A DNA stretch of 64,000 bases from Geminicoccus sp036263595 (lineage in GTDB: Bacteria; Pseudomonadota; Alphaproteobacteria; Geminicoccales; Geminicoccaceae). The position numbers were made by a program, and so were the translations under genes. Shown here in pieces: positions 36,635 through 45,188 of this stretch. Under the pieces are notes generated by a model. The model was given only the letters and a program-made list of their open reading frames with translations. It was not told where the DNA came from and ran no database searches. Location of the stretch: positions 61,286 to 125,285 of the forward strand of contig NZ_DATAGQ010000093.1 of NCBI RefSeq assembly GCF_036263595.1, given 5' to 3'. Numbering within the stretch: the first letter of the stretch is position 1; each line of letters opens with the position of its first letter.

Positions 36635-37710
36635 CACGGCCGGTCGTCCTCGACGACGATCGCATCCTCCTCGTGCAGGGCCAGGCGGATCGGGCTGCCC
36701 TCTGGCGGGATCGTGGCGAGGGTGGTGCGCCGCGTGCCGCGCTGCAGGCGGACCATCTGGCCGTTCGGCAACCGGGCGAACACGATCACGAGGTCGCCCT
36801 GGAACAGGATCTCGCCGACGGTCGCGTCGACATAGAACGACCCGGGCTCGCGGAACCCGGCCGGCACGATCTCGAGCTTTTCCGGCCGGATCACCAGGAG
36901 CGGGCGCTGGCGCCCTTGCATGTGCTGCCGCCGGAATGCGTCGCTCACCTGCGCGTCGATGGTGCCTGTTCCCGCACCATGCAACGGGAGGAAATTCGAG
37001 TTGCCGATGAAGTCGGCGACGAAGCGGGTCTTCGGCTGCTCGTAGATGTCACGCGGGCTGTCCTTCTGGACGATCCGTCCCCTGTCCATGACCACCACCT
37101 GGTCGGCCAGGGTCAGCGCCTCCTTCTGGTCATGGGTCACGTAGACGATGGTGCGGCCCAGGCTCTGGTGGAGGTGCTTCAGCTCGATCTGCATCTCCTC
37201 GCGCAGCTTCTTGTCCAGGGCGGACAAGGGCTCGTCCATCAGGATGATGCGCGGCTCGAACACGATGGCGCGCGCCACCGCGATGCGCTGGCGCTGCCCG
37301 CCGGACAGCTCGTGGATCCGGCGGGCACCATAGCCGTCCATCTGCACGGCCTGAAGCGCCCGCTTCACCCGCGCATCCCGCTGCGCACCGGCAATCTTCC
37401 GCAATTTCAGGGGATAAGCGATATTTTCCTCAACCGACATGTGAGGAAAAAGCGCGTAGTTCTGGAAGACGACGCCGATGTCCCGCTTGTTCGGTTCGAG
37501 GTCCAGGATCTCCTGGTCGTCGATCCGGATGCTGCCCCGGTCGGGATGAGAGAAGCCCGCGATGCTCATGAGCAAGGTGGTCTTGCCCGAGCCCGAGGGG
37601 CCCAGCAGCGTAATGAACTGGCCGGCCGGGATGTCGATCGACACGTCGGACAAGGCGGCGAAGGCGCCGTAGCTCTTGGAAAGACCGCGGATCGTGATCG
37701 ACGATGCCAT
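36634..37710 (-). CDS. ABC transporter ATP-binding protein (PotA-like)
   Basis: A 358-residue ATPase. Walker A 'GPSGSGKTTLLMSIAG' (about 38-53), Q-loop 'VVFQNYALFPHM', signature 'LSGGQRQRIAVARA' and Walker B 'IILMDEPLSALD' are intact; a C-terminal TOBE domain follows ('FIGNSNFLP', 'LVIRPEKLEI'), as in PotA/MalK-type importers. The start is the ATG at 37710, 62 bases past the binding-protein stop. Confidence 0.94.
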   Translation of the reverse strand: MASSITIRGLSKSYGAFAALSDVSIDIPAGQFITLLGPSGSGKTTLLMSIAGFSHPDRGSIRIDDQEILDLEPNKRDIGVVFQNYALFPHMSVEENIAYPLKLRKIAGAQRDARVKRALQAVQMDGYGARRIHELSGGQRQRIAVARAIVFEPRIILMDEPLSALDKKLREEMQIELKHLHQSLGRTIVYVTHDQKEALTLADQVVVMDRGRIVQKDSPRDIYEQPKTRFVADFIGNSNFLPLHGAGTGTIDAQVSDAFRRQHMQGRQRPLLVIRPEKLEIVPAGFREPGSFYVDATVGEILFQGDLVIVFARLPNGQMVRLQRGTRRTTLATIPPEGSPIRLALHEEDAIVVEDDRP

Positions 37711-37772
37711 GCCGGACCGGCTCGCTGCTGTGGTGGCCAAGGGCGGGAGCGGCGGGCTGCGCGACGGCCGCC

Positions 37773-38801
37773 CTACTGCTGCTTGAAGTTCTGCCAGCGC
37801 TCCATCATGGCGGCGCCGTTCTCGCCCCACCAGGCCACGTCCAGCACGATCTGCTTGGCCGCGTTCTCCGGCGAGGAATTGATCTTGGCCTTGAGCTCGT
37901 CGGTCAGGACGGGCTGGTCGAAGGCCTTCTGGTTGATGGGCCCATAGGCGATGTGCAGGGGCAGGAGGGCCTGCTGCTCGGGCGCGATGAACATGCCCAG
38001 CGCCTTCATCGCCAGGTCCTTGTTCGGCGCCCCCTTCGGCACGACGAAGCAGTCGGCCATCAGGATGCCCTGGTCGAAGCTGTAGTCCGCCTTCGCACCG
38101 TCCTTCATCGCCGCGGCAATCCGCCCATTCCAGATCTGGATCAGGTCGACCTCGCCGTCCTTGATGAGCTGCGCCGACTGCGCACCGGAACTCCACCAGA
38201 CCGTGATGTCCGGCTTCAGCTCTTCCAGCTTCTTGAAGGCGCGCTCGACGTCGAGCGGATAGAGCTGGTCGGGTGGCACGCCGTCGGCGAGCAGGGCCGC
38301 TTCCAGGTTGCCGCGCGGATGGTCATAGATCCCCCGGTCGCCCGGGAACTTCTCGGTGTCGAAGAAGTCAGCCCAGCTCTTGGGCAAGTTGCCGTCCTGC
38401 CCGATCGCATCGGTGTTCCAGGCCATCACCGTGGAATAATAGAGGTTTGCCACCCAGTCCGGGCCGACCAGCTTGGGGTCGATGCCGGACGTGTCGACCA
38501 CGCTCGTATCGAGCGGCTCAAACAGCCCTTCCTTGCTGCCGATCGCGCATTCCTCGGCCGCGGTGTTGGCGATGTCCCAGATGACCGACTTGCTCTGCAC
38601 CTGCACCCGGATCTCCGGGATGCCATTGGTGGTCGCTTCCTTGATCGTGATACCGAGCTTCTTGGCCGTCGGGTCGAAGAACGCGGCACGCTGAGCGTCC
38701 TGATAGATGCCGCCGCCCGATGCGACAGTGATCTCGTCGGCCAAGGCAGTAGTCGCAAGGAGACAGCCCAGTAGACCGGGCAGCAGACGCATCAGCTTCA
38801 T
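37773..38801 (-). CDS. Extracellular solute-binding protein (PotD-like)
   Basis: A 342-residue periplasmic binding protein with a signal peptide ('LLGCLLATTALADE', cleavage near residue 21). 'VMAWNTDAIG', 'SWADFFDTEKFPGDRGIYDH' and 'MFIAPEQQALLPLHIAYGPI' fit the spermidine/putrescine-binding family. It is the first gene of a five-gene operon (binding protein, ATPase, two permeases, amine oxidase), with GGAG before the ATG. Confidence 0.9.
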   Translation of the reverse strand: MKLMRLLPGLLGCLLATTALADEITVASGGGIYQDAQRAAFFDPTAKKLGITIKEATTNGIPEIRVQVQSKSVIWDIANTAAEECAIGSKEGLFEPLDTSVVDTSGIDPKLVGPDWVANLYYSTVMAWNTDAIGQDGNLPKSWADFFDTEKFPGDRGIYDHPRGNLEAALLADGVPPDQLYPLDVERAFKKLEELKPDITVWWSSGAQSAQLIKDGEVDLIQIWNGRIAAAMKDGAKADYSFDQGILMADCFVVPKGAPNKDLAMKALGMFIAPEQQALLPLHIAYGPINQKAFDQPVLTDELKAKINSSPENAAKQIVLDVAWWGENGAAMMERWQNFKQQ

Positions 38802-39025
38802 AGGGCTCTCCGTGCAAAATGGCTGAGGTCGGTACGTTTCCGTTCGCGAGACGACTAGTGTTTGACCAGGCTCATGCTTTTTGCTGCCTCTGGACGGCAG
38901 AGGGAGCGTTGCGTGAAGGGATCTGATTTCAGCCATCGATTTCAGGAGCCGGCGGGGTCTGTGTCAAGCCCGCCGCCCAGCTCGCGACAGATTCGTGACG
39001 ACGGCAGGGCAGCATCATTTCGTTG

Positions 39026-39039
39026 TTGACTTAATTAAG
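39026..39039 (+). promoter_or_regulatory. Likely promoter/operator of the ArsR gene
   Basis: TTGACT (39026-39031) is a good -35 element and overlaps a perfect 10-base palindrome CTTAATTAAG (39030-39039), an AT-rich island in GC-rich DNA 22 bases before the ATG. ArsR-type repressors usually bind AT-rich inverted repeats over their own promoter, so autoregulation is likely. No clear -10 was found. Confidence 0.45.
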
Positions 39040-39060
39040 CAGAAAACGAAACATCGGCAC

Positions 39061-39390
39061 ATGAACAGCCTGACTGCATTGGCCGACCCGACCAGGCGGC
39101 AGATCGTCGAGCTTCTCAGCCAGGGCGAGCGTGCCGCGGGTGAGATCACCGAGCGGTTCGCGCTGAGCGCGCCCGCCATCTCGCAGCATCTGAAGGTCCT
39201 GCGCGAGGCCGGTCTCGTCGTGATGCGGGTCGAGGGGCAGCGCCGGATCTACCGGCTGGATCCCGAGGGGCTGCGCGAGATCGACGGCTGGCTCGGGAAG
39301 GTCAGGAGGTTCTGGAGCGAAAGCCTCGACGGCCTGGAGCGGGGACTCCGGGAAGCGGCGGCAAAAGACCAACAGAGGAAGACGTCATGA
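39061..39390 (+). CDS. ArsR-family winged-helix repressor
   Basis: A 109-residue ArsR/SmtB regulator. 'ALADPTRRQIVELLSQGERA' and 'SAPAISQHLKVLREAGLVVM' form the helix-turn-helix, followed by 'EGQRRIYRLDPEGL' wing. No metal-binding Cys pair is present, so it belongs to the non-metal group typically paired with AHSA1/SRPBCC genes, as here (4-base overlap). The ATG at 39061 was chosen over the 22-residue longer frame that crosses the promoter. Confidence 0.93.
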   Translation: MNSLTALADPTRRQIVELLSQGERAAGEITERFALSAPAISQHLKVLREAGLVVMRVEGQRRIYRLDPEGLREIDGWLGKVRRFWSESLDGLERGLREAAAKDQQRKTS

Positions 39391-39923
39391 GCGATCACGG
39401 CATCGTCGTCGATTCCGGTACCGTGCGTTTCGAGCGCCTGCTCCCCGGCCCGATCGAGCGGATCTGGGACTATCTCACCCAGTCGGAGAAGCGTGCGACT
39501 TGGCTGGCAGGCGGCCCCATGGAGCTCCGCAAGGATGGCAAGGTCGAGCTGACCTGGCACAATTCCGATCTGTCGGGCTGCCAGGAGGAGCCTCCCGAGA
39601 AGTTCGCCGCCCACGAGGGCATCACGACCTACGGCCATGTGACGCGCTGTGAACCGCCATACGCGCTCAGCTACACATGGGAGGAGGGCAGCGGCAGGGA
39701 CTCCGAGGTGACCTTCGAGCTCTCGCCGAAGGACGAACTCGTCCAGCTCGTCCTGACCCATCGCCGCCTGGGCAGCCAAGCCACGAAGGTCGGCGTCGCC
39801 GGCGGCTGGCATACCCATCTGGGCATCCTCGCCGACCGGCTGGAAGGCCGTCCCCCGCGGCCGTTCTGGGCCACCTACGCCCAGGCCGAGGCCGACTACG
39901 AGCACCGGCTGGCCGCGGCCTGA
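39387..39923 (+). CDS. SRPBCC/AHSA1-family protein
   Basis: A 178-residue helix-grip (START-like) protein with 'VRFERLLPGPIERIWDYLTQ', 'WLAGGPMELRKDGKVELTW' and 'GGWHTHLGILADRLEG', typical of AHSA1-like proteins. They have a large hydrophobic pocket; ligand unknown. Overlap with the ArsR gene shows they form one operon. Confidence 0.88.
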   Translation: MSDHGIVVDSGTVRFERLLPGPIERIWDYLTQSEKRATWLAGGPMELRKDGKVELTWHNSDLSGCQEEPPEKFAAHEGITTYGHVTRCEPPYALSYTWEEGSGRDSEVTFELSPKDELVQLVLTHRRLGSQATKVGVAGGWHTHLGILADRLEGRPPRPFWATYAQAEADYEHRLAAA

Positions 39924-40062
39924 ACGCTGTTCCAATCCGAATCGTAATGCTCCGACCACTCGTCGGCGCATGCAGGCTCGCCTAGTTGACGTCGCGGCGC
40001 CATGCTTGAATGAACGCATGGCCGCACGTCCGCTGGGGGAGCCCGCCCGTATGATCGAGGCG

Positions 40063-42474
40063 ATGTCCCCCTTCCGAACCGGGCTCCTGCGGGGCCTGAC
40101 CGCCGGCAGAGGATTTTCGCCGCCCATGCTGTTCCGACCGTTGCTGCTCGCCCTGGCCCTCCTGCTCATCGCGCAGGCCCAGCCGTCCGCGCAGACGGCG
40201 CCTGCCGCGCCAGAGGTTCAGAGCGTTCCCCCGGTCGACATAGGGTCCATCGACAACACGCTGCGTCTCCTCAAGGACGAGCGCAGCCGCTCGGCCATGA
40301 TCGCGGAACTGGAGAGCCTGCGCGCATCCCTGTCGGTCACGGCCGAGAACGGCCAGCGGTCGCCTGCGGCCGGTGCGGTGCCGCCCGAGCAGCCGGCGTC
40401 CGCCCAGGACGCGCCACCGACCGGGGAGGTGGACCGGGCCGCGCCGCCCGCTGTGGCCCCGGTACCGACGCCGGCGCCGGAACCTGCACCCGCCAAGCCG
40501 GCACCGGCGGAAGCAGCGCCTGCACCTGACGAGCAGGTCATCCTGACCGAAGGCGGGCTGATGGGAGCCGTGACCTCCTGGATCGGCGATGTCGGCGAGC
40601 GCCTGCCGCAGGCAGCGCTGGGCGCACCGATCGAGCAGAAGCTCGACCTCGCCACCCAGCAGATCGGATCCCGGCTGACCGACCAGAACAACTGGCTGGA
40701 GCTTCGGACCTTCGGGATCAAGGCGGCGGCGGGCTGGGCCATCGCCTTCCTGGTCGGCTATGGCTTGTGGACCCTGCCATGGCTGCGGGCGCGCACGAAA
40801 GTGCATCGGCGCAGCCGCGGTCTGGCCCTGCTGCGCGACGTGGCGGTCCGGACCCTGTTCGGCCTGATCCCGCTCGTCGCATCGGCGGTCATCCTCGTCG
40901 CATGGCCCTCGCTCGCCGGCATGTCGCCATTCGCTGGCGAGGCCTTTGCCCTGCTGGCCGTACCCTTCTGGTTTGCGCTGCTGGGCAGCCGGCTGTTCCA
41001 TCACCTCCTGGAGTTCCTGGGGTCCTCGCGCGGCTGGCGGCTGGTGGGCTACGCGCAAAAGCGCCTGACGCCATGGATCACCCGGCTCGTGTTCATCGCG
41101 ATGGTGAGCGTCGTGCTGCGCAACCCGGTGCTTCGAAGCCTGGTCGGCATCGCCACGGCCGACGTCGCCTCCTTCCTGGTGGACCTGCTCTTCAACTTCG
41201 TCGCTCTCCTGTTCGTGCTCAAACACCGGTTCGCGGTGCGAGGCCTGCTCGTGAAGGGCAAGCTCAGCCGCGAGGTCGAAGGAAAATACGGGCCGTTCGA
41301 GACGGCGCTGATCCGGCTGGGCAAGCGCTGGCACGTGCTGGCGATCGTCTTCATCGTCCTGAACGTGGTAGCCCGCCTGTTCGGCACCAGCAGCCAGGGC
41401 TTCGTCCTGCAGGCCTGCGTGTCGGTCGTGTTCTTGATCGCCGGCAGCACGCTGGCTGCGTGGATCAGGACCCATGCCAGCCGAGCGGGCGAGCGCCTGA
41501 AGCTGCGCCGCACCTCCACCCGGGGTGCCATCATGAGCAGGGTGGTCCGCCTTGTGGCGATCGTCGCGCAGGCCGCCATCATCATCGCTGTGCTGCTGCT
41601 CTGCCTGCGCCTGTGGGGCATGGACTTCGCCGGCTGGTTCAGGACCGAGCCGGGTCTCACCATCCTGCGCTCCTTCAGCGCCATCGCCGGGGCCCTGCTC
41701 GCCTCCTGGGCGACCTGGATCATCCTGGACAGCTGGATCGACCATGCGCTCACGCCGGTCGACCATTATGGCCGGCCGCGACCGCAATCCAACCGCGTGA
41801 AGACCCTGCTGCCGCTGCTGCGCAACTTCGCGTTCGTGACGATCTCGGTACTGACCGCCATCGCGGTACTGGCCAATCTGGGCGTGAACGTCGCCCCGCT
41901 GCTCGCTGGTGCCGGTGTCGTCGGTCTGGCCATCGGCTTCGGCTCGCAGCAGCTGGTCCAGGACGTCATCACCGGCCTGTTCATCCTGCTGGAGGACACG
42001 ATTGCGATCGGCGACGTGATCGACACGGGCGACCGGGCGGGCGTGGTCGAGGCCCTGACCATCCGCACGGTGCGCATCCGTGACGGCGAGGGCGCCCTGC
42101 ACTCGATCCCGTTCTCGTCGATCAAGGCGCTGAAGAACCGCTCGCGCGACTTCGGCGTCTACACGCTCACGGTCACGATCGACCATCACGCCAATGTGCA
42201 AAAGGCCCTGGATGCGATGCGGGAGGTGGGGGCGAGCCTCGTCCACGACCCACAGTTCGCCCACCTGATCCTCCTGCCGCTGGACGTGTGGGGGGTGGAC
42301 GCGTTCATGCCCGAAGGCATCGTGCTCAAGGGGGCCATCCGCACCCGGCCGCTGGAGCAGTGGGGCGTCGGCCGCGAGTTGAACCGCCGCCTGAAGCAGC
42401 GCCTGGACGAACTCGGGATCGAGCTGGCCCACCGCAACCTGGAATTGCCGGACAGGCTGCCATCGGCCGCTTGA
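40063..42474 (+). CDS. Large MscS-family mechanosensitive channel
   Basis: An 803-residue protein. A signal-like segment (MLFRPLLLALALLLIAQ, near residues 22-38) precedes a Pro/Ala-rich periplasmic stretch and about ten membrane segments. The MscS pore and beta domain are at about 600-720 ('LLAGAGVVGLAIGFGSQQLV', 'ITGLFILLEDTIAIGDVI'), then a C-terminal cytoplasmic alpha-beta domain. Size and layout match the YbiO/large MscS group protecting from osmotic downshift. The ATG at 40063 has GAGG 5 bases upstream; ATG 40126 begins directly at the signal peptide and is an alternative. Confidence 0.9.
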   Translation: MSPFRTGLLRGLTAGRGFSPPMLFRPLLLALALLLIAQAQPSAQTAPAAPEVQSVPPVDIGSIDNTLRLLKDERSRSAMIAELESLRASLSVTAENGQRSPAAGAVPPEQPASAQDAPPTGEVDRAAPPAVAPVPTPAPEPAPAKPAPAEAAPAPDEQVILTEGGLMGAVTSWIGDVGERLPQAALGAPIEQKLDLATQQIGSRLTDQNNWLELRTFGIKAAAGWAIAFLVGYGLWTLPWLRARTKVHRRSRGLALLRDVAVRTLFGLIPLVASAVILVAWPSLAGMSPFAGEAFALLAVPFWFALLGSRLFHHLLEFLGSSRGWRLVGYAQKRLTPWITRLVFIAMVSVVLRNPVLRSLVGIATADVASFLVDLLFNFVALLFVLKHRFAVRGLLVKGKLSREVEGKYGPFETALIRLGKRWHVLAIVFIVLNVVARLFGTSSQGFVLQACVSVVFLIAGSTLAAWIRTHASRAGERLKLRRTSTRGAIMSRVVRLVAIVAQAAIIIAVLLLCLRLWGMDFAGWFRTEPGLTILRSFSAIAGALLASWATWIILDSWIDHALTPVDHYGRPRPQSNRVKTLLPLLRNFAFVTISVLTAIAVLANLGVNVAPLLAGAGVVGLAIGFGSQQLVQDVITGLFILLEDTIAIGDVIDTGDRAGVVEALTIRTVRIRDGEGALHSIPFSSIKALKNRSRDFGVYTLTVTIDHHANVQKALDAMREVGASLVHDPQFAHLILLPLDVWGVDAFMPEGIVLKGAIRTRPLEQWGVGRELNRRLKQRLDELGIELAHRNLELPDRLPSAA

Positions 42475-42499
42475 GCGGGGACAGGGCAATCGCCGGCCA

Positions 42500-42540
42500 T
42501 TGATCCAGGTCAATGCATTGTCGATCTTCCGGCGTAGTCT
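42500..42540 (+). promoter_or_regulatory. FNR/FixK-type box and promoter of adh-usp
   Basis: TTGATCCAGGTCAA (42500-42513) matches TTGAY-N4-RTCAA, the consensus of FNR/Anr/FixK regulators, perfectly. A -10-like TAGTCT (42535-42540) follows, which puts a start near 42547-42548 and the centre of the box at about -41.5, the class II activation position. This predicts oxygen-limited induction of the alcohol dehydrogenase and stress protein genes downstream. Confidence 0.75.
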
Positions 42541-42585
42541 GCCTGCAGAAGACGACCGGCAGGACCGGTGCAACGGGGAAGCGAC

Positions 42586-43659
42586 ATGGCAAAGATGAAG
42601 GCGGCGATCTTCGTGGAGCCTGGCCGGATCGTGCTGGACAAGAAGCCGGTTCCGGAGATCGGGCCGCTCGATGCACTCGTGCGGATCACCACCACCACGA
42701 TCTGCGGCACCGACGTCCACATCCTGAAAGGGGAGTATCCGGTCGCGAAGGGCCTGACGATCGGCCACGAGCCGGTCGGGATCATCGAGAAGCTGGGTTC
42801 CGCCGTGGAAGGCTATCGCGAGGGTCAGCGCGTGATCGCCGGTGCGATCACGCCGTCCGGCCACAGCCATGCCTGCCTGTGCGGCATGCACTCGCAGGAC
42901 GGTGCCGGCACGCCGCATGGCTGGAAGGCGATGGGCGGCTGGCGCTTCGGCAACACGATCGACGGCTGCCAAGCGGAATATGTCCGGGTGCCCGATGCCA
43001 TGGTCAACCTGGCGCCGGTGCCGGACGGCCTGTCGGACGAGCAGGTGCTGATGTGCCCGGACATCATGTCGACCGGCTTCAGCGGGGCGGAAAGCGGCCG
43101 GATCCGGATCGGCGACATGGTGGCCGTGTTCGCGCAGGGCCCGATCGGGCTGTGCGCCACCGCCGGCGCCAAGCTCTCGGGCGCGACCAAGGTGATCGGC
43201 GTCGACTTCCTGTCGGACCGGCTGGCGGTGGCCAGCCGCATGGGCGCCGACCATGTGGTCGACGCCAGCAGGGTCGACCCGGTCGAGGAGATCATGCGGA
43301 TCACCGGCGGGCGCGGCGTGGATGTCGCGATCGAGGCGCTGGGCCGCCAGGAAACTTTCGAGGCATGCCTGCGGGTGCTCCGGCCAGGGGGAACGCTGTC
43401 GAGCCTGGGGGTCTATTCGGGCGACCTGACCATCCCGCTCGGCGCCTTCGCGGCCGGTCTCGGCGACCACAAGATCATCACCTCGCTCTGCCCCGGCGGA
43501 AAAGAACGCATGCGCCGCCTGATGGCGGTGATAGAATCCGGCCGCGTCGACCTGAAGCCGATGGTCACCCACCGCTTCCGGCTGGACGAGATCGAGGCAG
43601 CCTATGATCTGTTCGCTCATCAGCGCGACGGTGTCCTGAAGGTCGCGATCACGCCTTGA
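42586..43659 (+). CDS. Zinc-dependent alcohol dehydrogenase (Thermoanaerobacter-type secondary ADH-like)
   Basis: A 357-residue medium-chain dehydrogenase. Zinc ligands fit the Cys/His/Asp set of the secondary alcohol dehydrogenases: Cys in 'TTICGTDVHIL', His in 'TIGHEPVGII' and Asp in 'MCPDIMSTGFSGAE'. The phrase 'GWRFGNTIDGCQAEYVRVPD' is close to the T. brockii enzyme as I remember it, which uses NADP and secondary alcohols. Cofactor and substrate are not proven. GGGGAAG precedes the ATG. It lies 57 bases before a universal stress protein gene and after an FNR-type box. Confidence 0.9.
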   Translation: MAKMKAAIFVEPGRIVLDKKPVPEIGPLDALVRITTTTICGTDVHILKGEYPVAKGLTIGHEPVGIIEKLGSAVEGYREGQRVIAGAITPSGHSHACLCGMHSQDGAGTPHGWKAMGGWRFGNTIDGCQAEYVRVPDAMVNLAPVPDGLSDEQVLMCPDIMSTGFSGAESGRIRIGDMVAVFAQGPIGLCATAGAKLSGATKVIGVDFLSDRLAVASRMGADHVVDASRVDPVEEIMRITGGRGVDVAIEALGRQETFEACLRVLRPGGTLSSLGVYSGDLTIPLGAFAAGLGDHKIITSLCPGGKERMRRLMAVIESGRVDLKPMVTHRFRLDEIEAAYDLFAHQRDGVLKVAITP

Positions 43660-43716
43660 CCGGCTGGACATCGCGGATGGCTTGATGAAGGACGGGTTCG
43701 CGCTCTGGAGGTGACG

Positions 43717-44583
43717 ATGAGCATTCAACGGATTCTCGCCCGGCTGGACGGGACCCCAGGTGACCGTCCGGTCCTCAAGGCAGCCCTCGAGGTGGCACTG
43801 GAGTTCGGCGCACACGTGGACGCCGTCCATGTCAGGTTCGACACACGCGACCTGCCGCTGATCACCGGCTACGGGCCGGTCGATGATCTTGCGCTCCTGG
43901 CGGACACGCTCAAGCGTACGGCGGGCGAGAGCCTGAAGCGGGCCCATGAGCACTTCGAGGAGTGGCGGGCGAGCGCGAACCTTGCGGTCGGGACCAAGCC
44001 GCCCGATGCGCCGGGCGTGACGGCGGCCTGGTCGGTCCTGGCGGAACGCGAGGCGACGGCGATCGCCAGGCTCGGGCGTCTGGCCGACCTGCTCGTCATC
44101 GCACAGCCGAACGAGGAGAATGCGCTGTCGTCGCAGACTGCGCTGGAGACTGCGGTGTTCGAGACGCGCCGCGCCGTCCTGATGGTCCCGTCCGCCCAGC
44201 CCGTGCACAGCCTGCTCCACCGCCCGGTGATCGCCTGGAACGGCAGCGCGGAAGCCGCCCTTGCCGTGAAGCTGGCCCTGCCGTTGCTGCGCGTCGCGAG
44301 CGGTCCCGTCGGCATCTTCACCGCGGACGAAGCCCGGCAGGCAGCCAGGGCCGACGAGCTGGCCGGCTATCTTGCCTGGCACGGCATCCAGGCAGAACCG
44401 ATCGCCGCCGAGGGAGTCCAGGACGGCACCGGTGCCGACTTGCTATGGGAGGCGGAAGCACGTGGCGCCGGCCTGCTCGTGATGGGTGCCTACACCCATG
44501 GCCACGTGCACCAGCTCCTGCTGGGTGGCGTCACCAGCCACGTGCTCCGCCACGCGAAGATGCCGGTCCTGCTCGCGCATTGA
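43717..44583 (+). CDS. Universal stress protein, tandem UspA domains
   Basis: A 288-residue protein of two UspA domains (about 1-145 and 150-288); the second ends in 'LLVMGAYTHGHVHQLLLGGV' with the ATP-binding G-x2-G-x9-G-S/T pattern changed. It sits 57 bases after the alcohol dehydrogenase gene, probably in the same transcript. The ATG at 43717 has GGAG at 6 bases; a GTG two codons earlier overlaps the ribosome-binding site. Confidence 0.9.
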   Translation: MSIQRILARLDGTPGDRPVLKAALEVALEFGAHVDAVHVRFDTRDLPLITGYGPVDDLALLADTLKRTAGESLKRAHEHFEEWRASANLAVGTKPPDAPGVTAAWSVLAEREATAIARLGRLADLLVIAQPNEENALSSQTALETAVFETRRAVLMVPSAQPVHSLLHRPVIAWNGSAEAALAVKLALPLLRVASGPVGIFTADEARQAARADELAGYLAWHGIQAEPIAAEGVQDGTGADLLWEAEARGAGLLVMGAYTHGHVHQLLLGGVTSHVLRHAKMPVLLAH

Positions 44584-44594
44584 CGGAACGGCGA

Positions 44595-44620
44595 GCCGCT
44601 TCCCCGGCCGGGGAAGCGGC
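44595..44620. terminator. 26-base perfect palindrome between convergent usp and GNAT genes
   Basis: Arms GCCGCTTCCCCGG and its exact complement form a 13-bp stem with practically no loop, 12 bases after the usp stop and 6 bases before the GNAT stop. Its place between convergent genes suggests a bidirectional terminator, although there is no T-run on either side. Confidence 0.6.
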
Positions 44621-44625
44621 AGTCC

Positions 44626-45081
44626 CTAGCTGATGTCCAGCTTCATGCCCACGTGGCTCGCGACGAACCCCAGCCGGGCGTAGAAGCGGTGCGCATCGCC
44701 GCGCCGCTTGTCCGTCGTCAGCTGGACCAGCCGGCATCCGGCTTCCCGCGCGCGGCCGATCGCCTCGTGCATGATCGCCTGGCCGATCCCGCGGCCGCGC
44801 CGGCTCCGGTGGACCCGCACGCCTTCGATCAGGGCTCGGAGCGCGCCGCCACGGCCAAGCCGGGGGATCAGGGTGAGCTGGAGGCAACCCACGATGACGC
44901 CTTCCTCCAGCGCCACGATGACGGAGTTCCCTTCCTGCCGCTGAATGGCCCGGAACGCCTCATGATAGGCGCGCGGAAGCGGCTCCTTGTAGCGCTCACG
45001 CTCGCGCCCGAACTCATCGTCCGCGAGCATCGCCACGATCGCCGGGAGGTCGAACTCGGTCGCGTGCCGGAATTCGAGCAT
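44626..45081 (-). CDS. GNAT-family N-acetyltransferase
   Basis: A 151-residue GNAT protein with 'VHRSRRGRGIGQAIMHEAIG' (acetyl-CoA-binding motif A, R-x2-G-x-G) and 'LVQLTTDKRRGDAHRFYARL'. The target cannot be predicted. It stands alone, convergent with usp. Confidence 0.88.
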   Translation of the reverse strand: MLEFRHATEFDLPAIVAMLADDEFGRERERYKEPLPRAYHEAFRAIQRQEGNSVIVALEEGVIVGCLQLTLIPRLGRGGALRALIEGVRVHRSRRGRGIGQAIMHEAIGRAREAGCRLVQLTTDKRRGDAHRFYARLGFVASHVGMKLDIS

Positions 45082-45188
45082 GCTCTACCTTCTGCTGGTC
45101 ATCCCGTAGCGATCCGTAGCGATGCCCGATAGCGGGGTCACGCGCCCGAACGGCACAGCAGCAGGCCGGCTTCCATCCCGCTTCCGTT

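Noticed and set aside
39982..44382. A 1466-codon open frame on the minus strand opposite the MscS, adh and usp genes
   Set aside because: It is antisense to three clearly recognised genes, its translation has low-complexity Arg/Gln/His composition and no motif; it results from the strong GC3 bias.
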